DNA from: an uncultured Clostridium sp.
Lineage (GTDB): Bacteria; Bacillota; Clostridia; TANB77; CAG-508
Length of the DNA stretch: 64,000 nt
Assembly: GCA_945865665.1 (NCBI GenBank)
Contig: CAMBEE010000003.1
Coordinates: forward strand, 1-64,000
Direction of reading: 5' to 3'
The notes under the pieces were generated by a model, which saw only the letters and a program-made list of their open reading frames with translations, was not told where the DNA came from and ran no database searches. Shown piece by piece: positions 8,557-19,493 of the stretch (the stretch's first letter is position 1; every line of letters begins with the position of its first letter). Both the position numbers and the translations under genes were made by a program.

Positions 8557-9717
8557 ATGGAAGAAATAAAACAAGGGTGGAAAAAAAGAATATCATGGTT
8601 ATTAATAGCAATAACTGTAGTAATTGTATATAAAATGTTAGACAACTTTTCAAATGTTACAGAATGGTTTGGAACATTTTTCAGGATATTAAAACCATTT
8701 TTAGCAGGGTTATTAATATCATATATTTTGTTTATGCCATGTAAAAAAATAGAAGGTATATTAGAAAAATCAAAATTAAAATTTGTGAAAAAGAAGGCAA
8801 GGGGATTATCTGTAATTGCAACGTACATAATTTTTGTTTTAATAGTAATTATTATAATAAACTGTATTTTTCCTGTATTAAAAGAAAGTGTAGTTGAATT
8901 AGTTGGAAATATACCGGGATATTATGAAATACTTGTTAATAAATATAAGGAATTGCCAGAAGATTCAATTTTTAAAAGTGATATTATAAAGGATAAAATG
9001 ACAGAATTGTCCAATATTGATATGAGACAGTTTTTAAGTATAAACAATGAAAAAATAATTGAGTATGTAAAAAATATTATAAATATCTTCTCAGGAATTT
9101 TTGATGTATTTGTATCAATAATAGTTTCAGTTTATATTTTGTTACAAAGAACAACGATTATGAAATTTTTAAGAAGATTTGCAAGAGCCTTATTTAAAAA
9201 GAACACTTATGAAGCGGTTAATAAATATTTTACAAAGGCAAATGAAGTTTTCTTTACATTCATATCAAGTCAATTGTTAGATGCAGTTATAGTTGGGATT
9301 TTAACAACGATTGCAATGTTAATAATTAAAGTAAAATATGCTCCATTAATAGGTTTTACAATTGGGTTATTTAATATGATTCCATATATTGGGGCGATAG
9401 TAGCTGTTGGAATTGGAATTTTGATCACATTTATAACAGGTGGACTTGGAAAAGCTATTGCTATGGCTGTTGTTGTTATAATTTTACAACAAATTGATGC
9501 CAATATTATAAATCCTAAAATAATAGGAGTGTCTTTGGAAGTTAGTCCATTACTTGTCATTTTTGCGGTTACTGTTGGAGGCGCTTATTTTGGAATAATG
9601 GGTATGTTCTTAGGTGTACCAATTGCGGTTGTTATTAAAACAGTTTTAAATGACTGGATTGATAATAAAAATAAGTTTAGAGATGAACAAGAAAAATTAA
9701 TTGAAAAAAGTGAATAA
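8557..9717 (+). CDS. AI-2E family (PerM/YtvI-like) membrane transporter
   Basis: 386 residues with about seven to eight hydrophobic segments. Two lie near the start, with a soluble loop at about 115-180 and a C-terminal cluster at about 235-365. The C-terminal motif NPKIIGVSLEVSPLLVIFAV...GIMGMFLGVPIA is characteristic of the AI-2 exporter-like superfamily. Members move diverse solutes such as Na+/H+ or autoinducer-2; the substrate cannot be assigned. AAAGGAG lies 7 bases before ATG. It ends at a bidirectional terminator facing the next, convergent gene. Confidence 0.88.
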   Translation: MEEIKQGWKKRISWLLIAITVVIVYKMLDNFSNVTEWFGTFFRILKPFLAGLLISYILFMPCKKIEGILEKSKLKFVKKKARGLSVIATYIIFVLIVIIIINCIFPVLKESVVELVGNIPGYYEILVNKYKELPEDSIFKSDIIKDKMTELSNIDMRQFLSINNEKIIEYVKNIINIFSGIFDVFVSIIVSVYILLQRTTIMKFLRRFARALFKKNTYEAVNKYFTKANEVFFTFISSQLLDAVIVGILTTIAMLIIKVKYAPLIGFTIGLFNMIPYIGAIVAVGIGILITFITGGLGKAIAMAVVVIILQQIDANIINPKIIGVSLEVSPLLVIFAVTVGGAYFGIMGMFLGVPIAVVIKTVLNDWIDNKNKFRDEQEKLIEKSE

Positions 9718-9721
9718 AATA

Positions 9722-9790
9722 AAATACCTTATAAGTTCGAAAAAATCAGTTTGATATATGACTTTTTTGAATTTATAAGGTATTTATTTT
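9722..9790. terminator. Bidirectional terminator
   Basis: AAATACCTTATAA pairs with TTATAAGGTATTT across a loop of about 40 bases that itself contains A- and T-rich arms. T-runs flank both sides, fitting the convergent genes around it. Confidence 0.7.
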
Positions 9791-10354
9791 TTATTTATTT
9801 TTCTTTTTTCCAACAATAACAGAAATAATTATTGCAACTAAAATAACAGCGATTATTGCAATTAATCCAGGCCAACCTAAAACAGCAACAAATTTGCTAC
9901 CTAATGACATTATTATTCCAGCAAGAATTACACCTAGGGCTACAGCACTTACACTTGTTTTAAAGTCTAAATTTAAGAAACTAGCAGCTAATGTTCCAGT
10001 CCAAGCACCTGTTCCAGGAAGTGGGATTCCAACAAAAAGTAATAATGCAAAGAAAATACCTTTATTTCCAGCTGTTTCTTTTAATTTTTCTCCACCTTTT
10101 TCACCTTTTTCTAAACACCATATGAAAAATTTTCCAATCAATTTTTTGTCTTTTCCCCATTCAAGCACTTTTCTTGCAAATAGATAAATAATAGGAACTG
10201 GTAACATGTTAAATATAATTGCTATTGGATAGTATAAAAATATATTTAAACCTAAACCTTCAGCTATTGGTATAGCTCCTCTTAGTTCTACTATTGGTAC
10301 CATGCTTACAAATGCTACTATTATGTATTTAACGATAAGTGGTAAACTTGACAT
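9791..10354 (-). CDS. Small multidrug export family protein (COG2426-like)
   Basis: 187 residues with about four to five hydrophobic helices. The N-terminal VSMVPIVELRGAIPIAEGLG and the middle GIPLPGTGAWTGTLAASFL motifs are typical of the putative small multi-drug export family (PF06695). Despite the name, transport activity is poorly supported in this family. The last residues, KKKNK, place a basic tail in the cytoplasm. GAAAGGAG precedes the ATG. It is transcribed away from the cell-wall hydrolase region and ends against the permease gene. Confidence 0.85.
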   Translation of the reverse strand: MSSLPLIVKYIIVAFVSMVPIVELRGAIPIAEGLGLNIFLYYPIAIIFNMLPVPIIYLFARKVLEWGKDKKLIGKFFIWCLEKGEKGGEKLKETAGNKGIFFALLLFVGIPLPGTGAWTGTLAASFLNLDFKTSVSAVALGVILAGIIMSLGSKFVAVLGWPGLIAIIAVILVAIIISVIVGKKKNK

Positions 10355-10439
10355 TTAGTTTTCTCCTTTCAATTTTCGAAATTGTTATTATTAAACATTA
10401 AGTATTTTACTATAGAATATAAAAAATGTCTACATATTT

Positions 10440-10480
10440 TACAAAAAAAGAAATCCCCCTGCAAAAAAACACAGGGGGTG
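10440..10480 (-). terminator. Strong terminator of the cell-wall hydrolase gene
   Basis: Read on the minus strand, CCCCCTG and CAGGGGG form a 7-bp GC stem followed by ATTTCTTTTTTT. It lies about 15 bases after the stop of the hydrolase gene. Confidence 0.85.
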
Positions 10481-10492
10481 AAGAGGTTTCTA

Positions 10493-11212
10493 TTATTGCT
10501 CCAAATCACGAAGAATTCTTTTGCTATAGCCAAATTCTTCTCCATCAATTTGGAACTGGTTTATTCCCTGACTGAATTTCGATTGATATACTAGTGCAGG
10601 GGATACGGGCATAGTATCATTGTAATAATTGTTTACTACAATTTTAGCATTTTCTATTGCCCGGTCAGAGCATTCTCCATTTCGGTACTTTTCCTGAGAT
10701 TCAGGAGCATAACCTCCACTAAAAAATACTCTTTTTAAAGTGTTAGGATAGTACTTTGATTCTATCCTATTTATGACAACGTAACCAATATATTGTTGGC
10801 ACTCGTCACTTTGACCACCGCCTTCTGCATATATGATTTTTGCCAATGGATATGTCATATCATAAAAGATATCTTCCATACTTGCATAATCAAATCTGAC
10901 ATCTTGCCATCTGTCATTGTGACTTGCAATGATGTCTTCTGCCGAAGGCATTGGTGTTTCTTCTTCTGTATCAATTGATGATGTTACTGTATTTGTATCA
11001 TTTTTTTCAATTGATATAGTTTGAGCGTTGTTAATAGTTACTCCAGCCACTGCTGGTATTTTAATTTTAACTACATCATTTTCAGATTCTGTAGTTTGTA
11101 TACCATCTGCGGCCGTTACGGCTATTTCACAAGTATTAGGGTCCCTTAAACAAACCAGCAAACTGGTGAGTAAAAAGGTACTTGTAATTAACCGTTTTGA
11201 ATTTTGTTTCAT
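10493..11212 (-). CDS. SleB/CwlJ-like cell-wall hydrolase
   Basis: 239 residues. A basic start and a hydrophobic stretch (about residues 8-21) form an export signal. An acidic, Thr/Ser-rich linker follows, and the C-terminal 130 residues match the Hydrolase_2 (SleB) fold: IIYAEGGGQSDECQQYIGYVVINRI with the putative catalytic Glu, FFSGGYAPES, and a conserved N-rich helix IVVNNYYNDTMP. Relatives degrade spore cortex or act as vegetative wall hydrolases. No peptidoglycan-binding repeat is present, so it may act in vegetative cells or spores. AAAGGAG precedes the ATG. It diverges from rpoB across about 450 bases. Confidence 0.85.
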   Translation of the reverse strand: MKQNSKRLITSTFLLTSLLVCLRDPNTCEIAVTAADGIQTTESENDVVKIKIPAVAGVTINNAQTISIEKNDTNTVTSSIDTEEETPMPSAEDIIASHNDRWQDVRFDYASMEDIFYDMTYPLAKIIYAEGGGQSDECQQYIGYVVINRIESKYYPNTLKRVFFSGGYAPESQEKYRNGECSDRAIENAKIVVNNYYNDTMPVSPALVYQSKFSQGINQFQIDGEEFGYSKRILRDLEQ

Positions 11213-11362
11213 TTTTAAATCTCCTTTTCTGTAGAAACCTCTTATAGTAATAAATGTGAATAAATTTTTATTACTCTAACTATTATATCATAATTAACAT
11301 AAAAAATCAATATTATTTACAATTTTTTCCAAAAAATAAATTTGAAAAATGTCTAAAAAACC

Positions 11363-11669
11363 TTGACTTCCGTAAAGAATTTGTGGTATCATATAAAGTG
11401 AATTTATACGAAAATTTAATATCTAGTAAAATTTAATCCAAAAGAAACAAATCAAAATACAAAGTTAAAAATTTAAGGAAAGAGGAATTAAATATAACCA
11501 AAATTTAAACTTATTTAATTTGAAGAAAGCAGGCAAATTAAAAAGCTTAAAAAAGTAATTATATTCTAAGAAGGACTTTTCTTAAAATCAAATAAAATTC
11601 AATTCTAAGTGCCAAAAGCACAATCCTAGAATTACAATCTGCTTCAAAAATTTATAAGGAGTGATTTAT
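11363..11669 (+). promoter_or_regulatory. rpoB promoter and long leader
   Basis: TTGACT (11363-11368), 18 bases, TATCAT (11387-11392), then about 270 bases of A-rich leader without a credible open reading frame. Two small hairpins are visible: TAAGAA/TTCTTA near 11568-11585, and GTGC-CAAAA-GCAC near 11609-11621 flanked by ATTCTA/TAGAAT. The leader could hold control signals for RNA polymerase synthesis. There are no L10/L12 genes upstream as in the usual arrangement. Confidence 0.6.
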
Positions 11670-14600
11670 TTGAAAATTAGAGACATTCAATACGAAAAAG
11701 CTTCAAGAAAAGATTTCGCAAAAGTTGGAGATTTTATCGAAATGCCAAACCTAATCAAAGTACAAAAAGACTCATATGAATGGTTTATTAAAGAAGGATT
11801 AGGAGAAGTATTAAAAGACATATCACCAATAGAAGACTATTCTGGAAATCTAGTTCTTGAATTTTTTGACTACTACATGGAAGACAAGACAAAATATTCA
11901 ATCGAAGAAGCAAAAGAAAGAGATGCAACATATTCAACAAGACTACATGTAAAAGTTCGTTTGATTAACCGTGAAACAGGAGAAATTAAAGAACAAGAAA
12001 TTTACTTAGGTGATTTTCCACTTATGACAGATAGTGGTACATTTATTATTAATGGTGCAGAAAGAGTTGTTGTAAGCCAATTAGTACGTTCACCAGGATG
12101 TTACTATGCAGATGTTTTTGATACAAAAACAGGAAAAAGAACATATACATCAACAGTTATGCCATTAAGAGGTGCTTGGCTAGAATATGAAACAGATGGA
12201 AATGATATTTTCTATGTACGTGTTGATAGAACAAGAAAAGTACCAGTAACAACACTTTTAAGAGCAATTGGATTAGTTACAGATGACCAAATAAGAGATT
12301 TATTTGGAAATGAAGAATTAATTGAAGCAACAATTGCAAAAGATCCAATTAAAACTCAAGAAGAAGCTTTAATTGAAATCTACAAAAAATTAAGACCAGG
12401 AGAACTTCCAACAGTAGAAGCTGCAAGAAGCTTATTTGATGGATTATTCTATGATAATAGAAGATATGATTTAGCAAAAGTTGGTAGATATAAATTTGAT
12501 CAAAAATTAAGTTTAGCTACAAGAATTACAGGTAAAGTTTCTACAAAAGATGTTATGGATGCTGAAACAGGTGAAGTATTTGTACAAGCAGGTGAAGTAA
12601 TATCTGAAGATGTTGCTAAAGATATCCAAAATTCTGGAATTAATATGGTAGAAGTAACAGTTGGAGAAAGAACTGTAAAAGTTATAGGAAATGGAACAGT
12701 TGATATCCACGCAGTTTTACCAACATTAGATTTAAGTGAATTAGAAATAAAAGAAAATGTAAATTATCAAGTATTAAAAAATATAATTGATACAACTGAA
12801 GAACAAGATTTAGTAAAAGTAATAGGTGAAAGAATAGATGAATTAGTACCAAAACATATTACAACAGAAGATATGATAGCATCTATTAGCTATTTATTAG
12901 ACTTATCACATGGAGTTGGAAATGTAGATGATATTGACCATTTAGCTAACCGTAGAATTAGATGTGTTGGTGAATTATTACAAAATCAATTCAGAATTGG
13001 TTTAACAAGACTTGAAAGAGTTGTAAGAGAAAGAATGACAATTCAAGATTTAGATGTTGTAACACCTCAAACATTAATTAACACAAAACCAATTACATCA
13101 TCTATTAGAGAATTTTTTGGAAGTTCACAATTATCACAATTTATGGACCAAACAAACCCACTTTCAGAATTAACACATAAAAGAAGAATTTCTGCTTTAG
13201 GACCTGGTGGTCTTACAAGAGAAAGAGCTGGATTCGAGGTTAGAGACGTTCATTATACACACTATGGTAGATTATGCCCAATCGAATCTCCAGAAGGACC
13301 AAACATTGGACTTATTTCAGCACTTTCATCATTTGCTAGTATAAATGAATATGGATTTATTGAAACACCATATAGAAAAATAGATCCGGAAACACATAGA
13401 GCAACTGATATTGTTGAATATATGAGTGCAGATGTAGAAGATAATTACATAATTGCTCAAGCATCTGAACCAATGGATGAAAACGGAGAATTCATAAATG
13501 ATAGAATTAGAGTTAGATACAGAAATGAAATAATCGAAGTTGAAAAAAATAAAGTTCAATATATAGATGTTTCACCAAAACAATTAGTTTCTGTAGCTGC
13601 AGCAATGATTCCATTCTTAGAGCACGATGATGCAAAAAGATCATTAATGGGTTCGAACATGCAAAGACAAGCAGTTCCACTAATGATATCTGAAAGACCA
13701 ATTGTTGCAACAGGTATTGAATATAGAGCTGCAAAAGACTCAGGAATATTAATTTTAGCTGAAGATGATGGTGTTATCGAAAGAGTTACAGGAGATAGCA
13801 TTACAGTTAAATATAATAATGGAAAAACAGTAGTACATAAATTACGTAAGTTTAAGAGAACAAATGGTGGTACATGTATCAACCAAAGACCTATAGTTAA
13901 AAAAGGTGAAATAGTTAAAAAAGGTGATGCCATTGCTGATGGACCAGCAACAAAAGATGGAGAAATGTCACTTGGTAAAAACTGTTTAGTTGCTTTCTCA
14001 ACATGGGAAGGTTATAATTATGAGGATGCTATTCTTTTAAATGAAAGACTTGTAAAAGAAGATGTATTTACATCAATACACATTGAAGAATATGACTGTG
14101 AATGTCGTGATACAAAATTAGGACCTGAAGAAATAACAAGAGATATTCCAAATGTTGGTGAAGATGTATTAAAAGACCTTGACGAAAATGGAATTATCAG
14201 AATCGGTGCCGAAGTTAGACCAGGAGATATCTTGGTTGGTAAAGTTACTCCAAAAGGAGAAACAGAACTAACAGCAGAAGAAAGATTATTAAGAGCTATC
14301 TTTGGTGAAAAAGCTAGAGAAGTTAGAGATACATCATTAAGAGTACCTCACGGAGAAGCAGGAACAATAGTAGATGTTAAGATATTTACTAGAGATAATT
14401 CAGATGAATTAGGACCTGGTGTAAATCAAATAATTAGATGTTATATAGCAACAAAGAGAAAAATATCAGTTGGTGATAAAATGGCCGGACGTCATGGTAA
14501 TAAAGGTGTTATTTCAAGAATATTACCAGAAGAAGATATGCCATTCTTACCAGATGGTACACCAATAGATATCTTACTTAACCCATTAGGACTTCCATCT

Positions 14601-15386
14601 CGTATGAACTTAGGACAAATTCTTGAAGTTCACTTAGGTGGAGCTGCTAAAGCGTTAGGATGGCACGTATCAACACCAGTATTTGATGGTGCTACACAAG
14701 AAGATGTTGAAGAATTATTACAACAAGCTGGTATGAGTCCAGATGGTAAATCAATTCTATATGATGGTAGAACTGGTGATCCATTTGATAAGCCAATTAC
14801 AGTTGGTGTAATGTATATGTTAAAACTACATCACTTAGTAGATGATAAAATACATGCTCGTTCAACTGGACCATATTCATTAGTTACACAACAACCTCTT
14901 GGTGGTAAAGCACAATTTGGTGGACAACGTTTTGGTGAAATGGAAGTTTGGGCATTAGAGGCATATGGTGCTGCTTATACATTACAAGAAATGTTAACAG
15001 TTAAATCTGATGACGTTGTAGGTAGAGTTAAAACATATGAGGCTATTGTTAAAGGCGAAAATATCCCTGAACCAGGAGTTCCAGAAAGCTTTAAAGTTCT
15101 TGTTAAAGAATTACAGTCTTTAGGATTAGATGTTCGTCTATATTCAGAAGATAACAAAGAACTTGAGTTAAAAGAAAATATCGAAGATGGTATTGATTTT
15201 GATCCTGAAAAGGATAAAAAACTTTTAGCTGAAGAGGAAGTTGTCTCTGAAGATGAGTTAAAAGATGGTTATGTTGAAGATGATAATGATGAGCTTTTAA
15301 TGGATGAAGAAGAGAATGAAGATAGTGATGAGCTTTTTGATGAGTTGAGTGATGAGGGCGAAGATGAGATTTTTGATGAAGAATAA
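11670..15386 (+). CDS. rpoB: RNA polymerase beta subunit
   Basis: 1238 residues from the TTG at 11670; I prefer this over the GTG at 11661 because AAGGAG then sits at a normal distance. All main beta-subunit regions are present. They include the rifampicin pocket (about residues 483-530: [20 protein letters not shown], then [10 protein letters not shown]) without known resistance substitutions, the [15 protein letters not shown] loop, the NYEDAI motif, [10 protein letters not shown] with the active-site lysines, and the C-terminal [11 protein letters not shown] clamp anchor. The last about 70 residues form a strongly acidic Asp/Glu tail, longer than is usual in well-known Firmicutes. rpoC follows after 119 bases. 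Confidence 0.97.
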   Translation: MKIRDIQYEKASRKDFAKVGDFIEMPNLIKVQKDSYEWFIKEGLGEVLKDISPIEDYSGNLVLEFFDYYMEDKTKYSIEEAKERDATYSTRLHVKVRLINRETGEIKEQEIYLGDFPLMTDSGTFIINGAERVVVSQLVRSPGCYYADVFDTKTGKRTYTSTVMPLRGAWLEYETDGNDIFYVRVDRTRKVPVTTLLRAIGLVTDDQIRDLFGNEELIEATIAKDPIKTQEEALIEIYKKLRPGELPTVEAARSLFDGLFYDNRRYDLAKVGRYKFDQKLSLATRITGKVSTKDVMDAETGEVFVQAGEVISEDVAKDIQNSGINMVEVTVGERTVKVIGNGTVDIHAVLPTLDLSELEIKENVNYQVLKNIIDTTEEQDLVKVIGERIDELVPKHITTEDMIASISYLLDLSHGVGNVDDIDHLANRRIRCVGELLQNQFRIGLTRLERVVRERMTIQDLDVVTPQTLINTKPITSSIREFFGSSQLSQFMDQTNPLSELTHKRRISALGPGGLTRERAGFEVRDVHYTHYGRLCPIESPEGPNIGLISALSSFASINEYGFIETPYRKIDPETHRATDIVEYMSADVEDNYIIAQASEPMDENGEFINDRIRVRYRNEIIEVEKNKVQYIDVSPKQLVSVAAAMIPFLEHDDAKRSLMGSNMQRQAVPLMISERPIVATGIEYRAAKDSGILILAEDDGVIERVTGDSITVKYNNGKTVVHKLRKFKRTNGGTCINQRPIVKKGEIVKKGDAIADGPATKDGEMSLGKNCLVAFSTWEGYNYEDAILLNERLVKEDVFTSIHIEEYDCECRDTKLGPEEITRDIPNVGEDVLKDLDENGIIRIGAEVRPGDILVGKVTPKGETELTAEERLLRAIFGEKAREVRDTSLRVPHGEAGTIVDVKIFTRDNSDELGPGVNQIIRCYIATKRKISVGDKMAGRHGNKGVISRILPEEDMPFLPDGTPIDILLNPLGLPSRMNLGQILEVHLGGAAKALGWHVSTPVFDGATQEDVEELLQQAGMSPDGKSILYDGRTGDPFDKPITVGVMYMLKLHHLVDDKIHARSTGPYSLVTQQPLGGKAQFGGQRFGEMEVWALEAYGAAYTLQEMLTVKSDDVVGRVKTYEAIVKGENIPEPGVPESFKVLVKELQSLGLDVRLYSEDNKELELKENIEDGIDFDPEKDKKLLAEEEVVSEDELKDGYVEDDNDELLMDEEENEDSDELFDELSDEGEDEIFDEE

Positions 15387-15404
15387 ATAAAATAATTTAA
15401 TAAA

Positions 15405-15474
15405 TTATAAAAAGTGATGAACCGACGGTAGGGAATTGTTCGTGCGGTGGATAGTGTTCTGAGCTGTTTTATAA
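15405..15474 (+). other. Structured rpoB-rpoC spacer
   Basis: TTATAAAA (15405-15412) pairs with TTTTATAA (15467-15474). Within it ACCG-A-CG can pair with CG-TG-CGGT (15421-15448). The segment is markedly GC-richer than normal intergenic DNA here and has no T-run, so it is not a plain terminator. It might be a processing site or a control element of rpoC. Confidence 0.45.
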
Positions 15475-15505
15475 TTACCCAAAAATATTATTAGGGGGAA
15501 ATATA

Positions 15506-18500
15506 GTGGACGAATTAGATATTTTTAATAAAATAAAAATAGGAGTGGCATCAGATGAAAAAATAAGAGAATGGTCAAAAGGTGAAGTTAAAAAACCAGA
15601 GACTATCAATTATAGAACATTAAAACCAGAAAAAGATGGTCTTTTCTGTGAAAGAATATTTGGACCAACAAAAGACTGGGAGTGTCACTGTGGTAAATAT
15701 AAAAGGGTTAGATATAAAGGTATAGTTTGTGATAGATGTGGTGTTGAAGTCACAAAATCTAAGGTAAGAAGAGAAAGAATGGGACACATTGAGCTTGCTG
15801 CACCAGTAGCTCATATTTGGTATTTTAAAGGTATACCAAGTAGAATTGCTTTAATGTTAGATGTTTCACCTAGAAACCTAGAAAAAGTTGTATATTTTGC
15901 ATCTTATATCGTTACAGATAAAGGTACTAGTGATTTAGCTAATTGCCAAGTATTAACTGAAAAAGAATATCATGAAGCTGAAGAAAAATTTGGTAGAGGT
16001 TCATTTAAAGCAAAAATGGGTGCTGAAGCTTTAAAAGAATTATTAGAAAAGGTTGATTTAGATAAACTTTCTAAAGAAATTAGAAAAGAATTAGAAACTG
16101 CAAGTGAGCAAAAGAAAGGTAAACTTGTTAAAAGACTTGATACAGTTGATTCTTTCAGACTTTCTAATACAAGACCTGAATGGATGATAATGTCAGTTGT
16201 ACCAGTTATTCCACCAGAATTAAGACCTATGGTTCAATTAGATGGTGGTAGATTTGCAACATCTGACTTAAATGACTTATATAGAAGAGTTATAAACAGA
16301 AATAACAGATTAAAGAGATTATTAGAATTAGGAGCTCCAGAAATAATTGTAAGAAACGAAAAACGTATGTTACAAGAATCTGTTGATGCTTTAATTGATA
16401 ATAGTAGAAGAGGCAGACCTGTAACAGGTGCCGGAAATAGACCTTTAAAATCATTATCTGATATGTTAAAAGGAAAACAAGGTAGATTCCGTCAAAACTT
16501 ATTAGGTAAGAGGGTTGACTATTCTGGACGTTCAGTTATAGTTGTTGGACCAGAACTTAAAATTTATCAATGTGGTCTTCCAAAAGAAATGGCTGTTGAA
16601 TTATTCAAACCATTTGTTATGAAAGAATTAGTTGGTAGAGGAATAGCTCAAAATATCAAAAATGCAAAAAGAATGGTTGAAAGATTAAGACCAGAAGTTT
16701 GGGAAATATTAGAGTATGTTATAAAAGATCATCCTGTAATGTTAAACCGTGCGCCTACACTACATAGACTTGGTATTCAAGCATTTGAACCAGTTCTTGT
16801 TGAAGGTAGAGCAATTAAACTTCACCCATTAGTTTGTGAAGCATTCAATGCTGACTTCGACGGTGACCAAATGGCTGTGCATTTACCATTATCACCAGAA
16901 GCACAAGCAGAATCAAGATATTTGATGTTATCTACAAACAACTTATTAAAACCACAAGATGGTAAACCAGTTGCAGTACCTAGACTAGACATGGTTTTAG
17001 GAAGTTATTATTTAACAATGATTTTGGATGGGGAAAAAGGTGAAGGTAAATACTTTAAAGACCCAGATGAAGCAATAATGGCTTATGAAAACCATGATGT
17101 AGGAATGCATGCTAAAATATTTGTTAGAGTAACAAAAGAAGTTAATGGAAAAATGATGACAGGAAAAATTGAGACAAGTGTTGGTAGAATTATATTCAAC
17201 CAAGGAATTCCTCAAGATTTAGGATTTATAGACAGAGAAAAAGATCCATTACAATATGAAATTAACTTCCCAGTTGTTAAGAAAAACATGGGACAAATAA
17301 TTGAAAGAGCAATAAGAGTACATGGTGTAATTGAATCTGCAGAAGTAATAGATTATATTAAATCATTAGGATTTAAATATTCTACACTTGCTGGTATTAC
17401 ATTCTCTATGAGTGATGTTAAAGTGCCACCAGCTAAAAAAGGATTACTAGAAGAAGCTGACAAGAAGATAGAAACTATTAGAAAACAATATGCAAGAGGT
17501 TTAATTACAAACGATGAAAGATATAACTCAGTAATAAAAGTTTGGGAAGAAGCAACAAAGAAAATAACACAAGCAATGGAAGAAAACTTTGACGACTTGA
17601 ACCCAATTTATATGATGGTTAAATCTGGAGCCAGAGGTAATATGAACCAATTAAGACAAATTGCTGGTATCCGTGGACTTATGGCTAGTACAACAGGTAA
17701 AGCCGTTGAAATTCCTATTAAATCATCATTTGCAGAAGGTCTAGATGCCCTAGAATACTTCATTTCTGCCCATGGTGCTCGTAAAGGACTTTCAGATACA
17801 GCGTTAAGAACAGCCGATTCTGGTTACTTAACAAGAAGATTAGTTGACGTATCACAAGATATTATAGTTAGAGAACATGATTGCGGAACACACGAAGGTT
17901 TAATTGTTTATGATATTAAAGATGGAAATCAAGTAATTGAAAAAATGCAAGAAAGAATTATTGGTAGATATGTTGTCAATGATGTATATGATCCAAATAC
18001 AAATGAACTTATTGTTGATACAAATACTATGATAACAGAAGAAATTGCTGATAGAATAGTAAATGCAGGAATTGAAAAACTAGAAGTACGTTCAGTTCTA
18101 GCATGTAGATCAAAACATGGTGTATGTCAAAAATGTTATGGTATGGGACTAGCAAGAAGAAGTCTAGTATCTATAGGTGAATCTGTAGGTATTATAGCAG
18201 CTCAATCAATTGGTGAGCCTGGTACACAGCTTACAATGAGAACTATCCACTCTGGTGGTGTTGCCGGTGTAGCAGATATTACTCAAGGTCTTCCAAGGGT
18301 TGAGGAATTATTCGAGGCTAGAAAACCAAAGGGTGTTGCAATAATTTCTGAAATTGCAGGTAAAGTAAAAATAAAAGAAACAAAGAAGAAGAAAGAAGTT
18401 GTTGTAACTTCTAAAGACGATTCAAGAACATATACAATACCATTTGGTTCAAAAATGAAAGTTAAAGATGGAGATATGGTGGAAGTTGGAGATCCATTTA

Positions 18501-19027
18501 TCGAAGGTTCTATAAACCCATCTGAAATACTTGAATTAAAAGGACCAGAAGGAGTATTTGAATACTTAACATCAGAAGTTCAAAAAGTTTATAGAAACCA
18601 AGGTGTTGATATCAACGACAAACACGTTGAAGTTATTGGTAGACAAATGCTTAAAAAGGTTAGAGTTGAAGATAATGGAGATACACATATGTTCCCAGGT
18701 TCTTTAGTAGATATGTATGAATTTGAAGATATAAACAATGAAGCAATTGCTGAAGGTAAACGTCCAGCAACAGGAAGAAGAGTATTACTTGGTATTACTA
18801 AAGCATCTCTTGCTACAGACAGTTTCTTATCAGCAGCATCATTCCAAGAGACAACAAGAGTTCTTACAGAAGCAGCTATTAAAGGTAAAGTTGATGATTT
18901 AGTTGGATTAAAAGAAAATGTTATCATTGGTAAATTAATTCCAGCTGGTACTGGTATGAAAAAATATCAAGATCTTCATATCAATACAGAAAAGAAACTT
19001 GAAGAAGTTGCAGATGTAACAGAATAA
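15506..19027 (+). CDS. rpoC: RNA polymerase beta' subunit
   Basis: 1173 residues from GTG 15506, preceded by AGGGGG. Zinc ligands CHCG and CDRCG occur at about residues 59-76. The catalytic [12 protein letters not shown] with the three Mg-binding Asp residues lies near 447-458. The bridge helix and trigger-loop region follows ([21 protein letters not shown]), and a second zinc site [13 protein letters not shown] lies near 870. The C-terminal [15 protein letters not shown] and [19 protein letters not shown] motifs are intact. Together with beta it forms the core enzyme. It is the last gene of the unit, ended by a strong terminator. Confidence 0.97.
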   Translation: MDELDIFNKIKIGVASDEKIREWSKGEVKKPETINYRTLKPEKDGLFCERIFGPTKDWECHCGKYKRVRYKGIVCDRCGVEVTKSKVRRERMGHIELAAPVAHIWYFKGIPSRIALMLDVSPRNLEKVVYFASYIVTDKGTSDLANCQVLTEKEYHEAEEKFGRGSFKAKMGAEALKELLEKVDLDKLSKEIRKELETASEQKKGKLVKRLDTVDSFRLSNTRPEWMIMSVVPVIPPELRPMVQLDGGRFATSDLNDLYRRVINRNNRLKRLLELGAPEIIVRNEKRMLQESVDALIDNSRRGRPVTGAGNRPLKSLSDMLKGKQGRFRQNLLGKRVDYSGRSVIVVGPELKIYQCGLPKEMAVELFKPFVMKELVGRGIAQNIKNAKRMVERLRPEVWEILEYVIKDHPVMLNRAPTLHRLGIQAFEPVLVEGRAIKLHPLVCEAFNADFDGDQMAVHLPLSPEAQAESRYLMLSTNNLLKPQDGKPVAVPRLDMVLGSYYLTMILDGEKGEGKYFKDPDEAIMAYENHDVGMHAKIFVRVTKEVNGKMMTGKIETSVGRIIFNQGIPQDLGFIDREKDPLQYEINFPVVKKNMGQIIERAIRVHGVIESAEVIDYIKSLGFKYSTLAGITFSMSDVKVPPAKKGLLEEADKKIETIRKQYARGLITNDERYNSVIKVWEEATKKITQAMEENFDDLNPIYMMVKSGARGNMNQLRQIAGIRGLMASTTGKAVEIPIKSSFAEGLDALEYFISAHGARKGLSDTALRTADSGYLTRRLVDVSQDIIVREHDCGTHEGLIVYDIKDGNQVIEKMQERIIGRYVVNDVYDPNTNELIVDTNTMITEEIADRIVNAGIEKLEVRSVLACRSKHGVCQKCYGMGLARRSLVSIGESVGIIAAQSIGEPGTQLTMRTIHSGGVAGVADITQGLPRVEELFEARKPKGVAIISEIAGKVKIKETKKKKEVVVTSKDDSRTYTIPFGSKMKVKDGDMVEVGDPFIEGSINPSEILELKGPEGVFEYLTSEVQKVYRNQGVDINDKHVEVIGRQMLKKVRVEDNGDTHMFPGSLVDMYEFEDINNEAIAEGKRPATGRRVLLGITKASLATDSFLSAASFQETTRVLTEAAIKGKVDDLVGLKENVIIGKLIPAGTGMKKYQDLHINTEKKLEEVADVTE

Positions 19028-19036
19028 TGTATTTTT

Positions 19037-19076
19037 AAAAAAGAATTTACAAGCAAATTTGTAAATTCTTTTTTCT
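19037..19076 (+). terminator. rpoC terminator
   Basis: AAAAAAGAATTTAC pairs with GTAAATTCTTTTTT (14 bp) about 10 bases after the rpoC stop, ending in a T-run. Confidence 0.85.
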
Positions 19077-19195
19077 TTCGACATTTTTTTCAGGATAAAA
19101 TTTAATTAAAATGTTATAATAATATTAGTTTTAACTTATTTTTGGAATATTTTTTGATTCAATGAATATTATATTTTATAGAAATGGAGGTGCCC

Positions 19196-19345
19196 ATGTT
19201 TTTAATTATTTCAATTATTTTTATAATCATATCTTTTTTATTCTTATGGATTTTAGTAATATCTACTAAAAATTCTAGAACTATTGAAGAACAGTATATT
19301 GAAGATAATTTGCAAATGCAATTTTTGAGAAACTATAAAAAATAA
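19196..19345 (+). CDS. Small single-span membrane protein (49 aa)
   Basis: An ATG at 19196 follows a strong GGAGGTG ribosome binding site and opens a 49-codon frame. Residues 1-23 are almost all Ile, Leu, Phe and Ser (MFLIISIIFIIISFLFLWIL...), a clear membrane helix. The remaining 26 residues are charged (STKNSRTIEEQYIEDNLQMQ...), probably cytoplasmic. TATAAT near 19114 could be its -10. I know no homologue; it may be a regulator or a membrane-complex accessory peptide. The ribosome site and the amphipathic layout argue that it is real. Confidence 0.55.
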   Translation: MFLIISIIFIIISFLFLWILVISTKNSRTIEEQYIEDNLQMQFLRNYKK

Positions 19346-19364
19346 AATAATTTCAATGTAAATA

Positions 19365-19393
19365 TTGCTTTTTGTAAAGAGTGATTGTATAAT
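19365..19393 (+). promoter_or_regulatory. tadA promoter
   Basis: TTGCTT (19365-19370), 17 bases, TATAAT (19388-19393). Transcription would start near 19400, immediately before the pseudoknot-like element. Confidence 0.6.
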
Positions 19394-19403
19394 TCTATAC
19401 ATA

Positions 19404-19446
19404 GGTGAGAACAAAAAATACATCTCTACTCGCCCTTAGAGATGTA
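19404..19446 (+). promoter_or_regulatory. Pseudoknot-like 5' leader element of tadA
   Basis: CATCTCT (19421-19427) pairs with AGAGATG (19438-19444). Within its loop CTCGCC (19429-19434) can pair with the upstream GGTGAG (19404-19409) across an A-rich linker, forming an H-type pseudoknot at the very 5' end of the transcript. The same stem and A-rich linker occur in the candidate RNA at 7520-7556 with a different loop pairing. No T-run follows, so it is not a terminator. It resembles no riboswitch class I can name. Confidence 0.5.
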
Positions 19447-19493
19447 CCTTAAATAATAAATAAAAGTCAATATTTTAAAAGGAATTTTAGAAA

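Noticed and set aside
19404..19446. SRP RNA (scRNA) next to tadA as in Bacillus
   Set aside because: The conserved domain IV sequence (GTCCGGAAGGAAGCAGC-type) is absent and the segment is too short.
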